Shown one piece after another: positions 25,260 through 33,425 of a DNA stretch of 64,000 nucleotides. A model generated the notes under the pieces. It was not told where the DNA came from and ran no database searches. It saw nothing but the letters and a program-made list of their open reading frames with translations. Position 1 is the stretch's first letter; the number at the start of each line of letters is the position of its first letter. The DNA lies in contig NZ_KB908384.1 in assembly GCF_000381005.1 (NCBI RefSeq), forward strand, positions 1-64,000. The letters are read 5' to 3'. This stretch comes from Selenomonas bovis DSM 23594. GTDB lineage: Bacteria; Bacillota; Negativicutes; Selenomonadales; Selenomonadaceae. The position numbers and the translations under genes were made by a program.

Positions 25260-26231
25260 TCACGTCCTTTCGGAGGAGGCGGGGAGCAGCGTGGGGTCGA
25301 CGAAGTCCTCGTAGGCGGGGGCGTTCTGGATGAGGCCCGTGTCCGTCATGCGGCGGATGAGCTCGTCGTAGGCGTCCGGGCGGATGGCGAGGTCGTCGTA
25401 GGAGATCCACCGGAGAGAGAGGTCGAGCACGGCGGGCTTGGCCTTGAAGACGCTCTGCGCGAGGTCGGCGGCCTCGTCTGGGTGCGCGGCAAGCTCTTCG
25501 CCTGCCGCGAGGTAGCCCTGCGTCACGCTCCGTGCGAGGTCGTGGTTCGCGCGCGCGAAGGCGCCGTTGAAGACGAGGGCGCAGCAGAGGCTGCCGGGCC
25601 AGAGGTCCTCGGAGCGCGCGAGGATGTGGCCGGTGCCGAGTGTGACCGCCTTCGCGCCGAAGGGCTCGGCGACGCAGTAGCCCGCGATCTGTCCCTGCGC
25701 GAGGCCCGCGGGCATCTCAGGCGGCGACATCTCGACGACGGTGAGGTCGCGCTCCGTCATGCCGTGCTCCGCGAGGAGCTGGTCGAGCAGGAGCTTGTGG
25801 GAGGATTGCTTGTGCGGGATGGCGAAGATCTTCCCCCGGAGGTCCTCGACGCGCTCGATGCCGTTTCCCGCGATGATGACGTTGCCGTCGCGGTGGCCGA
25901 GCGCGGCGGCTGTGAGGTCGATGCCCTGCTCGCGCGCCTTGACCGCGAGCTCGATGAGCACGGAGGCGCCGTCGACCTTGCCGGTGTTGAGCGCGTCCAT
26001 GAGCTCGGGCCAGGAGCCGTAGCGGATGAGCTCGATCCTGACGGGGCCGCCCGCTGCCGCGAGCGTCTGCGACGCCTCGAAAAGAGGCAGCGCGTGCGTG
26101 ATGGGCAGGTAGGCGATGCGGACGGTCCTGACGCCGTCTTTTGCCGCGCGCGGCGCGCCGGGCTGCTCGCCGCAGCCCGCGATAAGGAGCGCGAGCAGGA
26201 GTGTGAGGATGAGAATGGGCAGACGCTTCAT
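25260..26231 (-). CDS. ABC transporter substrate-binding lipoprotein, NitT/TauT type
   Basis: A 323-residue solute-binding protein. The lipobox is LLIAGC, so Cys20 would be lipid-anchored. The mature part has the SsuA/TauA-like opening VRTVRIAYLPITHALPLFEA, a KVDGASVLIELAVKA loop, and GYCVAEPFGAKAV. The ligand is not evident. The start at 26231 follows AAAGGAGG; the longer open frame upstream overlaps the CooS gene and is spurious. It lies 124 bases after cooS on the same strand. The group also includes binding proteins for riboflavin and pyrimidine precursors, so sulfonate should not be assumed. Confidence 0.88.
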   Translation of the reverse strand: MKRLPILILTLLLALLIAGCGEQPGAPRAAKDGVRTVRIAYLPITHALPLFEASQTLAAAGGPVRIELIRYGSWPELMDALNTGKVDGASVLIELAVKAREQGIDLTAAALGHRDGNVIIAGNGIERVEDLRGKIFAIPHKQSSHKLLLDQLLAEHGMTERDLTVVEMSPPEMPAGLAQGQIAGYCVAEPFGAKAVTLGTGHILARSEDLWPGSLCCALVFNGAFARANHDLARSVTQGYLAAGEELAAHPDEAADLAQSVFKAKPAVLDLSLRWISYDDLAIRPDAYDELIRRMTDTGLIQNAPAYEDFVDPTLLPASSERT

Positions 26232-26287
26232 AGAGCGGCCTCCTTTCGGTGGAGCAGATGGCGGCGCATACGGCAGGCCGCGTGGAG

Positions 26288-26304
26288 TTAGGGAATCACT
26301 GTTT
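26288..26304 (+). repeat. REP-like motif copy
   Basis: TTAGGGAATCACTGTTTAT, a partial match to the scattered family, in the gap between cooS and the transporter. Confidence 0.35.
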
Positions 26305-26355
26305 ATGCGAGGGCTTAGCCTCTTGCTGTCGGGTGGCTGCGCCCAGAAGCTTTGC

Positions 26356-28419
26356 TTACTTCCAGCCGAGTGCCTGGCGCGCCTTCTCGATGTCGGCGAT
26401 AATCTGCTTCGCGAGGGCTTTCGGATCGGTGTTGACGACCATGACGGCGCCGAGGGTTTCCTTCGTGTCGTGCTTGAGGAACCGCTCGACGTTCGGCGCG
26501 CCCTGCACGGGCGGCTCGACGCAGTGGTAGGAGTCGATGCCGAAGAGGCGGAACGCGAGGGAGGCGTCGAGGCCTTTCTCGTTCGACCATTCGGGGCTCG
26601 CGAACGCGTAGGGCATGTCCTTGATGGCGTGGCCCGCGGCCTGCGCGATGCCGCCGAAGACGGTCGAGGCGCGCGTGTTGTCGATGCACTCGCCCATGTG
26701 CCAGACGGGCGGCAGCTTGCCCGCGAGGAATTGCTGCAGGTGCGCGCCGGCCTTCGCCGCCCCCGCCTTGCTGCAGTAGCCGAGCTTGAGCAGCGGGAAC
26801 GAGGCGCAGCCGTTCGTGAAAATGAGGATGTCGTTTTTGAGCAGTTCGTCGGCGACGTCGACGACGGCGCGCTCGTAGACGACGCGCGGGTTGCTGCAGC
26901 CGACCATGTTGACGATGCCGCGGATCTCGCCGCTCTTGAGCGCCGCTGCGAGCGTGCCGAAGCCGCCGAACTCCTCGGCGATGTTCTCCGCGTTGAAGCC
27001 GACATCTGCGGTGACCTCATAGGCCGGGATGAAGACGGGGACGTCGCGGCGGGCCGCGAAGCTCTCGATGCCGCGCGTGACGATCTTGCGCGCGAGCTTT
27101 TCCGTGTCCTCGATGTTCGAGTGATGGTGGTCGTAGGCGTAGTGCTCGGCCCCGGGCAGGCGGGCGCTGTCGCTCGTCGTGACGACGGTCGTCTTGAAGC
27201 AGCGCGCGACGTCCATGATGGCCGGATAGACGTCTTGCACGTCCGCGACCCAGAGGTCGAGCGCGCCCGTGCCGAGCACGAGCTCCGCGCCGACGGCGTT
27301 CGAGAGCGGGATGACGCCCTCGTAGCGGTACATGGCGGCGAGACACGAGCAGCAGATGCCGTAGAACTGGATGCCCTTCGCGCCGGCCTTTTTCGCCTTT
27401 TCCTGGAATTCCTCCGAGCGGCCGATGCGCACGATCTCGGAGACGAGCGTCGGCAGGTGGCCGTGCACGGCGATGTTGACGTAGCCCTTCTTGAGCGCGC
27501 CGATGTTGACTTTCGACGTCGCGCGGTGGCCGATGCCGAACATCGCGTCGGTGCCGATGTTCGAGGCGACGACGCCCGTGAAGCAGAACGCGAGGCCGCA
27601 GCGCAGGAACTGCTGCATGATGCTCCGCCAGTCGCCGTCCGTGCCGACGCCCGTGCGGTGGTAGGCGTCGAAGACCTCGTTGTAGGCGCTGATGGGCAGG
27701 ATGTCGAGCTTCTGCCAGACCTCCTGCCGCTCCTTCGGCGCGAGCGCCTTGATCGTCTCGTAGTCGTCGGGCGTCGGGCGCGAGAGGTCGGCGAGCAGGA
27801 CGTCCGCGAGCTTGCCCGCGAGGCGCTTCGCGCTCTGGCCGCGCGTCTCGATGCCGAACGCGCGGCAGACCTCGCGGATGCGCTTCTCGCCGAGCAGCGG
27901 CAGCGCGAGCCGCCCTTCGGCGATGAATTTCAGCGAGAGCAGGATCTCCCGTGCGTGCGCGCCGTGCTGCGCCACGCCCGCCGCCGCGCTGCGCAGCAGA
28001 TTGCGGCTGACGATGAGGTCGGCGTCGGCGCCGCAGACGCCGCGCGGGCTCTTCGGCGTGATCTTGCACGGCCCCATATTGCAGATCTTGCAGCAGACGC
28101 CCGCGAGACCGAACGAGCACTGCGGCTTCTGCGCGTCGAAGCGGTCGAAGACCGTCGAGATGCCGATCTGCTCCATGCGCAGCATCATCTCGCGCACGGC
28201 CGGGTCCGGCGTGTGGTCGAGGACGTCCTGCTTCGAGGCGAACGTCTTGCGGTACTCGGCGACCGCCTTCATGTAGTCGGCCACGCCGCCGTGGACATGC
28301 GGATGGCTGTGGTCATGCCTGTGCGCGTGGTCGTGTGCGTGGTCATGCGGATGCGCATGGTCGTGTGCGTGGAGGTGTTCCTGCTCGTGCGTGTGCTCGT
28401 GGCGATCGTTCGTGCTCAT
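26356..28419 (-). CDS. CooS-family CODH-fold protein with a substituted active-site ligand and a His-rich N terminus
   Basis: A 687-residue member of the Ni,Fe CO dehydrogenase (CooS) family. Cysteines for clusters D and B are present: C101, C109, C110, C113, C118 and C129. At the active-site C-cluster, His319/321 (VHGH), Cys356/357 (GICC), Cys508 (VGCSN), Cys538 (TNGCA), Cys578 (HMGEC) and Lys615 (NEKG) are kept. The cysteine that bridges the unique iron in Carboxydothermus CODH-II (Cys333, in YQC) is Asp396 here (DVQDVYP, codon GAC). From memory, the CooS-V paralogue lacks one such cysteine, holds an Fe/S/O cluster and does not turn over CO. Residues 1-43 hold 18 histidines, a probable metal-binding tail. 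No acsB, cooF or cooC is nearby. Confidence 0.9.
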   Translation of the reverse strand: MSTNDRHEHTHEQEHLHAHDHAHPHDHAHDHAHRHDHSHPHVHGGVADYMKAVAEYRKTFASKQDVLDHTPDPAVREMMLRMEQIGISTVFDRFDAQKPQCSFGLAGVCCKICNMGPCKITPKSPRGVCGADADLIVSRNLLRSAAAGVAQHGAHAREILLSLKFIAEGRLALPLLGEKRIREVCRAFGIETRGQSAKRLAGKLADVLLADLSRPTPDDYETIKALAPKERQEVWQKLDILPISAYNEVFDAYHRTGVGTDGDWRSIMQQFLRCGLAFCFTGVVASNIGTDAMFGIGHRATSKVNIGALKKGYVNIAVHGHLPTLVSEIVRIGRSEEFQEKAKKAGAKGIQFYGICCSCLAAMYRYEGVIPLSNAVGAELVLGTGALDLWVADVQDVYPAIMDVARCFKTTVVTTSDSARLPGAEHYAYDHHHSNIEDTEKLARKIVTRGIESFAARRDVPVFIPAYEVTADVGFNAENIAEEFGGFGTLAAALKSGEIRGIVNMVGCSNPRVVYERAVVDVADELLKNDILIFTNGCASFPLLKLGYCSKAGAAKAGAHLQQFLAGKLPPVWHMGECIDNTRASTVFGGIAQAAGHAIKDMPYAFASPEWSNEKGLDASLAFRLFGIDSYHCVEPPVQGAPNVERFLKHDTKETLGAVMVVNTDPKALAKQIIADIEKARQALGWK

Positions 28420-28439
28420 GGTGACTCTCCTTTTTATTT

Positions 28440-28501
28440 GTAAGCATATATATTTACTATGAATTGCTTTTCACTATACAGCATTTTGCGGCGTGTGTCA
28501 A
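28440..28501 (-). promoter_or_regulatory. cooS promoter with an adjacent inverted repeat
   Basis: On the minus strand TTGACA (28501-28496), a 17-base spacer and TATAGT (28478-28473). Downstream of the -10, bases 28440-28457 form an imperfect palindrome with GTAA...TTAC ends (14 of 18 match), a candidate operator for an unknown regulator. Confidence 0.7.
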
Positions 28502-28682
28502 TGTGTAACCTGCGCGGTGGTGAAGAAATTTCTGAGGCGTGGTGCGTCCGCTGGAAAAGAGGGGTGCGGCGGCAACGCTCCGCGCGGAGGAGAGGGGGCT
28601 GAAAGGAGGTTGCCCGCAGCGATAGAGAGGAATCGGCGGCGCGGCGTCGAATGAGAGATAGCGAAGGGAGATGCATTTTTTT

Positions 28683-29111
28683 ATGAAGCCTTGGCTTTTT
28701 TACGCGCTGCTGTCGGCGGTCAGCGCGGCGTTCGTATCGATTTTCGGAAAGATGGGGCTGGCGGGACTCGATAGCAACGCGGCGACGGCGGTGCGCGCTG
28801 TTATCATGGCGGCGTTCCTCGTCGGCGTCGTCGCCGTCGAGGGGCACGGCGCGAGCATGGCGGCGGTATTCGCCGACCGCAGGGCGCTGCTCTGGATCGC
28901 GCTCAGCGGTATCGCGGGCGCGCTGTCGTGGCTGTTCTATTTCCTGGCGCTCAAGTACGGCAAGGTCTCCGAGGTCGCGCCCATCGACAAGCTCAGCGTC
29001 GTCTTCGCCGTCCTGCTCGCCGTGGTGCTCTTCGGCGAGCGCGTGAGCGCCCTGCACGCCGTCGCAATCGGGCTCATCGCCGCGGGCGGCCTCATGCTGG
29101 CGGTGTTCTAG
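28683..29111 (+). CDS. EamA/DMT-family membrane protein, half-size
   Basis: A 142-residue protein of the drug/metabolite transporter superfamily. It has about five hydrophobic segments and one EamA domain (FYALLSAVSAAFVSIFGKMG, VSEVAPIDKLSVVFAVLLA, FGERVSALHAVAIGLIAAGG). Full-length members carry two such domains, so this one must pair with itself, as small EamA proteins do. The ATG at 28683 is 12 bases from GAAGGGAG. The substrate is unknown. Its stop codon is the first base triplet of a REP-like motif. Confidence 0.82.
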   Translation: MKPWLFYALLSAVSAAFVSIFGKMGLAGLDSNAATAVRAVIMAAFLVGVVAVEGHGASMAAVFADRRALLWIALSGIAGALSWLFYFLALKYGKVSEVAPIDKLSVVFAVLLAVVLFGERVSALHAVAIGLIAAGGLMLAVF

Positions 29112-29134
29112 GGAAACGCTGATGAAATGGAATG
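29109..29134 (+). repeat. REP-like motif copy, extended subtype
   Basis: Starts at the stop codon of the EamA gene with TAGGGAAACGCTGATGAAAT and continues GGAATGTCCTGAAAGC. The extension matches the copy at 42709, so the repeat is longer than the core there. Confidence 0.6.
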
Positions 29135-29341
29135 TCCTGAAAGCATCTTTCCTCGGCGTTTCCCTGCGGCCGCGCGGCGGGCATATTTTGCAATGGTCTT
29201 GGCAGGATGCGGCTTTTCCTGTCAAATGTTTCCTGATATAATAGTATCTCGGCAAGCTGAGTTGCGGGGGCGCGCGGCTGCTGGCATGACGGTGCCGCGC
29301 AGGTTTCGCGCGCGTCCTGAGATAGAAAGGGGAAGGTTTCG

Positions 29342-30454
29342 ATGCCGAATCGTGCCGCTTGGGCGGAGGTCAATCTCGCCGCGTACGCGCAGAATATCGA
29401 GGAGATCAAGAAGTGTGTGAGGCCGGGGGCGCGGCTCTGCATGGTGGTGAAGGCGGACGCCTACGGACACGGCGCCATCCCGTGCGCGCGCGTCGCCGTC
29501 GCGCACGGCGCGTCGTATCTGGCGGTTGCGACGATCTCCGAGGGCGTCGAGCTGCGCGAAGCGGGCTTCACGCAGCCGATCCTGCTGCTCGGACTGATCC
29601 TGCCGGAGGAGGCGGCGGACGTCGTCGCCTATGACATCACGCAGACGGTCTGCACGCGGGAGCTCGCGGCGGCGCTCTCGGCGGCGGCTGTGGCGCAGGG
29701 GAAGACGGCCAAGGTGCATCTCAAGGTCGAGACGGGCATGGGGCGCATCGGCGTCCGCCCGGAGGAGGCGGCGGAGCTCGCCGCGTACGTCGCGGGGCTG
29801 CCGGGGCTCGTGCTCGAGGGGGCCTTCTCCCATTTCGCGACGGCGGACGACCGGGACAAGACGTACGCGCGGGCGCAGCTCGCGGCGTTCCAGCGGGCGC
29901 TCGCGGCCATCGAGGCGCGCGGCATCCATGTGCAGCTCCGCCATATCGCGGAGAGCGCCGCGATCCTCGAGCTGCCGGAGGCGCATCTCGATATGGTGCG
30001 CGTGGGCATCATCCAGCACGGCCTCTGGCCGTCGGCCGAGGTCGCGCATCCCATCGCGCTGCGCGAGACGATGCGGCTCCTCGCGCGCGTCGTGTTCCTG
30101 AAGCGCGTGCACGCGGGCGAGAGCATCGGCTACGGTCGCGCGTTCGTGGCGCGGCGCGAGAGCGTCGTCGCGACGCTGCCCATCGGCTACGCGGACGGCT
30201 ATATCCGCGCCTACGGGGCGGAGGGCTATGCCGTGATCCGCGGGCAGCGCGCGCCCATCTGCGGCCGCGTCTGCATGGACCAGGTCATGGTCGATGTGAC
30301 GGATATCCCTGGCGTCGCCGTCGGCGATACGGCGCTGCTCTTCGGCGGTGAAGCGCTGCCGACGGATACGGCCGCGCGCTGGCTCGATACCATCAACTAC
30401 GAGGTGACCTGCCTCGTCGCGCCGCGCGTGCCGCGCGTGTATGTAGGGGGATGA
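29342..30454 (+). CDS. alr: Alanine racemase
   Basis: A PLP-dependent enzyme that makes D-alanine for peptidoglycan. The 370 residues are full length. PLP binds Lys37 in VVKADAYGHG. The second catalytic residue is the Tyr in HAGESIGYGR. The TIM barrel (1-240) is followed by the C-terminal beta domain with TLPIGYADGYIRAYG and ICGRVCMDQVMVDVTD. The start follows GAAAGGGGAAGG. A TATAAT lies about 100 bases upstream in the gap after the REP-like motif, so it probably has its own promoter. Confidence 0.95.
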   Translation: MPNRAAWAEVNLAAYAQNIEEIKKCVRPGARLCMVVKADAYGHGAIPCARVAVAHGASYLAVATISEGVELREAGFTQPILLLGLILPEEAADVVAYDITQTVCTRELAAALSAAAVAQGKTAKVHLKVETGMGRIGVRPEEAAELAAYVAGLPGLVLEGAFSHFATADDRDKTYARAQLAAFQRALAAIEARGIHVQLRHIAESAAILELPEAHLDMVRVGIIQHGLWPSAEVAHPIALRETMRLLARVVFLKRVHAGESIGYGRAFVARRESVVATLPIGYADGYIRAYGAEGYAVIRGQRAPICGRVCMDQVMVDVTDIPGVAVGDTALLFGGEALPTDTAARWLDTINYEVTCLVAPRVPRVYVGG

Positions 30455-30602
30455 ACCGCGCAGGAAGACGCCGCGCGTGTCTGCGGCGTGAGGCGCGGCG
30501 GTTCCCGCGCTGACATTGCCGCATGCGTGTGCGCTGCGCGGCAGGCAGCTTGCAGGTAGATTTTGCGTCGCGTCCTGCGGGACGCGCGAAAAGGAGGATT
30601 TC

Positions 30603-31367
30603 ATGGAGACGCTTTCACCGGAACTATTGGCATTCCTCGTCGTGTTCGGATTCGGCGCGGCGTTCATCGACTCGGTGGTCGGCGGCGGCGGTCTGATCTC
30701 GCTGCCCGCGCTGCTCTGGATCGGTCTGCCGCCGCATCTCGCGCTCGGCACGAACAAGGCGGCAGCCGTGATGGGCGCGCTCGCGAGTTTCGCGACGTTC
30801 GTGCGCTCGGGGCGCGTGAACGGCTGGCTCATCCGCCGGCTGTTCCCGCTCTCGCTCATCGGTTCGGCGGCCGGCGTGCTCGTCGTGCGGCAGATCTCGC
30901 CGGACGTGCTGCGGCCGCTCGTCGTCGTCATGCTCGCGGTCGTGCTCGTCTACAGCGTGCTCAAGAAGGACTGGGGGCGGGAGAACCGCTACCACGGCAT
31001 GACGCGCCGGATGCTCCTGCTCTCTGGGTGCGTGGCGTTCTCGTTCGGTTTCTACGATGGCTTTTTCGGCCCCGGTACGGGCTCTTTCCTGCTCTTTTCG
31101 TTCCTGCTCGTGGGATTTGATTTCCTCGGGGCGGCGGCGAACGCGCGCGCGCTCAATTTCGCGAGCAATATCGCGGGCGTCGTGATGTTCGGCATTCTGG
31201 GACTCATTGATTTCTCGTATGCGCTGCCGATGGGGCTCTCGATGATCGTGGGCGCCTGGTGCGGCGCGCACATGGCGCTCAAAAAGGGCACGGGCTATGT
31301 GCGTCCGCTCTTCATCGTGATGACGACGGTGCTCATCGGCAAGCAGATCATTGACTTGCTGAAATAG
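30603..31367 (+). CDS. TSUP/DUF81-family permease
   Basis: A 254-residue membrane protein of the TauE/SafE family. The two related halves are marked by VFGFGAAFIDSVVGGGGLISLPALLWIGLP, read in two pieces (DSVVGGGGLISLPALL and the second-half GFYDGFFGPGTGSFLLFSFL), and a LALGTNKAAAVMGAL motif that is diagnostic of this branch. Substrates are sulfur-containing or carboxylate anions and cannot be specified. The ATG at 30603 follows AAAAGGAGG; the longer frame upstream is soluble-looking. It is followed 11 bases later by a Nudix gene. Confidence 0.88.
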   Translation: METLSPELLAFLVVFGFGAAFIDSVVGGGGLISLPALLWIGLPPHLALGTNKAAAVMGALASFATFVRSGRVNGWLIRRLFPLSLIGSAAGVLVVRQISPDVLRPLVVVMLAVVLVYSVLKKDWGRENRYHGMTRRMLLLSGCVAFSFGFYDGFFGPGTGSFLLFSFLLVGFDFLGAAANARALNFASNIAGVVMFGILGLIDFSYALPMGLSMIVGAWCGAHMALKKGTGYVRPLFIVMTTVLIGKQIIDLLK

Positions 31368-31378
31368 GAGGTGGGCAG

Positions 31379-31873
31379 GTGAAAGGCAGGAAGAAGACGA
31401 ATCTCACGACGCTCTGCTATCTCGAGCGCGACGGTGCGTATCTCATGATGCACCGCGTGAAGAAGGCGCACGATATCAACCATGACAAGTGGGTGGGCGT
31501 CGGCGGCCATTTCGAGCCGGACGAGAGTCCGGAGGAATGTCTGCTGCGCGAGGTGCGCGAGGAGGCGGGCGTCGTGCTCGATTGCTACCGGCTGCGCGGC
31601 GTCATCACGTTCTCGTCGGATGCGTGGCAGACGGAGTACATGTTCCTCTACACGGCGGACGCCTGGCATGGCGAGCTCGCCGGGCCGGAGGACTGCGATG
31701 AGGGGCGGCTCGCCTGGGTGAAGAAGGAGGCGGTCTGCCGCCTGCCCCTCTGGGAGGGGGACAAGATCTTCTTCCGCCTGCTCGCGGCGGAGCGGCCGTT
31801 CTTCTCGTTGAAGCTGCGGTATGAGGGCGACGCGCTCGTCGAAAAGGCGCTTGACGGTAGGCCGCTGCCTTGA
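31379..31873 (+). CDS. Nudix hydrolase, MutT/8-oxo-dGTPase-like, GTG start
   Basis: A 164-residue Nudix protein. The Nudix box is intact at about residues 41-63 (GGHFEPDESPEECLLREVREE, catalytic REVREEAG). The lead-in TTLCYLERDGAYLMMHRVKK and the insertion HDINHDKWVGVG fit 8-oxo-dGTP diphosphatases of Firmicutes that clean the nucleotide pool. The GTG at 31379 is preceded by AGGAGG. It shares a transcript with the TSUP gene and lies 40 bases before the jetABC operon, with no terminator between. Confidence 0.87.
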   Translation: MKGRKKTNLTTLCYLERDGAYLMMHRVKKAHDINHDKWVGVGGHFEPDESPEECLLREVREEAGVVLDCYRLRGVITFSSDAWQTEYMFLYTADAWHGELAGPEDCDEGRLAWVKKEAVCRLPLWEGDKIFFRLLAAERPFFSLKLRYEGDALVEKALDGRPLP

Positions 31874-31913
31874 GCGGCGGTCTTGCGTGTTCCGGAATTT
31901 TCAGGAGGAAACA

Positions 31914-33425
31914 TTGAACGAAACGGATGTCAGTCTCTACAGCAGCCTGCGCGCCCTGCGTCAGGGGCATGCCGCCTGGCGGCTCCTCGCAGCGGATCAG
32001 GCTGCTTTTATCGTGTCGTTTTTCGAGCGGGAGTTCCTGCGGCCGGGGCGCCGCGCCATCCCGGAGGCGGAGCTCCTGCGCGATCTCGAGGCGTATCTCG
32101 GCGAGGTGCAGCAGGCGGCGGGCGAGGGCCTGCTGCGCCCGGCGCGCGCGTATCTGCTCGCGTGGGCGGACGCGGAGCACGGCTGGCTCACGCGGTTCCA
32201 CGGGGCGGACGATGTGCCCTGCTACGATCTCACGGCGGCTGCGGAGCAGGCGGTGGGGTTCGTGCGCTCGCTGACGCGCGAGGAGGTGCTCGGCACGGAG
32301 TCACGCCTGCGCACGGTGGTCTCGCTGCTCGATGAGATCGCGGAGGACCGCGACGAGGATGCCGGACGGCGGGAGCAGCGGCTCCTCGCGCGGCGCGCGG
32401 AGATCGACGCGGAGCTCTCGGAGCTGCGGCGCACGGGAAAGGTACGGCCGCGGCTCACGGCGGGGCAGGTGCGCGAGCGCTACCAGCAGGCGCGCGAGAC
32501 GGCAGCGGGCATCGTGCGCGATTTCCGCGCGCTCGAGGAGGAGTTCTCCGCGCTCGAGCGCGGGCTCATGCAGGAAGTCGTGACGTGGCAGGAGGGCAAG
32601 GGCGAGCTTTTGCGGCGTGTGTTCGCGCAGGGGGATGTCATCCGCGAGTCGCCGCAGGGGCGGAGCTTCGCGCTCTTCTGGCAGTTCCTCATGCAGCCGG
32701 AGGAGCAGGCGTCGCTCGCGCGTCTGCTCGAGGAGGTCGCGCGCGTGCCGGAGCTAAAAGACCTCGCGGCGGTGGACGGCGCGAGGCTCGAGGATCTGCC
32801 GCGCACGTGGATCCGCGGCGCGGCGGCGGTGCAGCAGACGATCGCGCAGCTCTCGCGTCAGCTGCGCCGCTATGTGGACGAGCGGTTCCTCACGCAGGAG
32901 CGCGCGATCTTCCGCCGCATCCAGTCCCTCGAGGGCGCGGCGATGGCGGTGCGCGAGGCGCCGCCGCAGGGAGAGTTCCTCGCCATCGATCTGCCGCGCG
33001 CGGCGGTCAATCTGCCGCTCGACCGCCGGCTCTTCCAGCCGCCGTTCCGCCTGCGCCTGCGCGACCATGCGCTTGCGGGCGGCGAGCAGGCGGCGGGGGC
33101 GGCGCGCGGCAGGGAGGCGCTTGGTCGCGCGCTCTCGCAGCCGCATGTCGACCGCAGGGCGCTGCGCGGCTATATCGAGGAGGCGCGGGTGGCCGCGGGC
33201 GGGCGCGCCGTGACGCTCACGGAGGTGCTCGCGCGCCATCCGCTCACGCAGGGCCTTTCCGAGCTGCTCGCGTATTTCGTGCTCGCGGGGCATCAGGCAG
33301 GGGCGGTGCAGCGGACGGCGGTGCCGCTCGCGTCTGTCGCGTATGAGCAGGCGGGGCATCGCCTGCGCGCGCGGTGCGAAGAGGTCGTGTTTTATCCGGC
33401 AGAGGAGAAAGGCGGTAAGCAGTGA
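31914..33425 (+). CDS. jetA: JetA/MksF-like kleisin subunit (DUF3375), TTG start
   Basis: A 503-residue DUF3375 protein, the kleisin-like (MukF-type) subunit of the JetABC/MksBEF condensin. The N-terminal winged-helix region begins NETDVSLYSSLRALRQGHAAWRLL; a long charged coiled coil spans about residues 120-270 (RREQRLLARRAEIDAELSEL); the C terminus holds VTLTEVLARHPLTQGLSELLAYF. The start is TTG at 31914 after AGGAGG, because no ATG fits the homology. It overlaps jetB by 4 bases. JetA bridges the SMC-like heads of JetC. Confidence 0.85.
   Translation: MNETDVSLYSSLRALRQGHAAWRLLAADQAAFIVSFFEREFLRPGRRAIPEAELLRDLEAYLGEVQQAAGEGLLRPARAYLLAWADAEHGWLTRFHGADDVPCYDLTAAAEQAVGFVRSLTREEVLGTESRLRTVVSLLDEIAEDRDEDAGRREQRLLARRAEIDAELSELRRTGKVRPRLTAGQVRERYQQARETAAGIVRDFRALEEEFSALERGLMQEVVTWQEGKGELLRRVFAQGDVIRESPQGRSFALFWQFLMQPEEQASLARLLEEVARVPELKDLAAVDGARLEDLPRTWIRGAAAVQQTIAQLSRQLRRYVDERFLTQERAIFRRIQSLEGAAMAVREAPPQGEFLAIDLPRAAVNLPLDRRLFQPPFRLRLRDHALAGGEQAAGAARGREALGRALSQPHVDRRALRGYIEEARVAAGGRAVTLTEVLARHPLTQGLSELLAYFVLAGHQAGAVQRTAVPLASVAYEQAGHRLRARCEEVVFYPAEEKGGKQ

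Noticed and set aside
26356-28419. Plain annotation as CO dehydrogenase catalytic subunit
   Set aside because: One active-site cysteine is replaced by Asp and no partner genes are present, so CO oxidation should not be claimed.
26116-28443. Plus-strand open frame of 775 codons opposite cooS
   Set aside because: Antisense shadow of cooS and the binding-protein gene; its translation is an Arg/Val/Asp-rich low-complexity chain with no motif.
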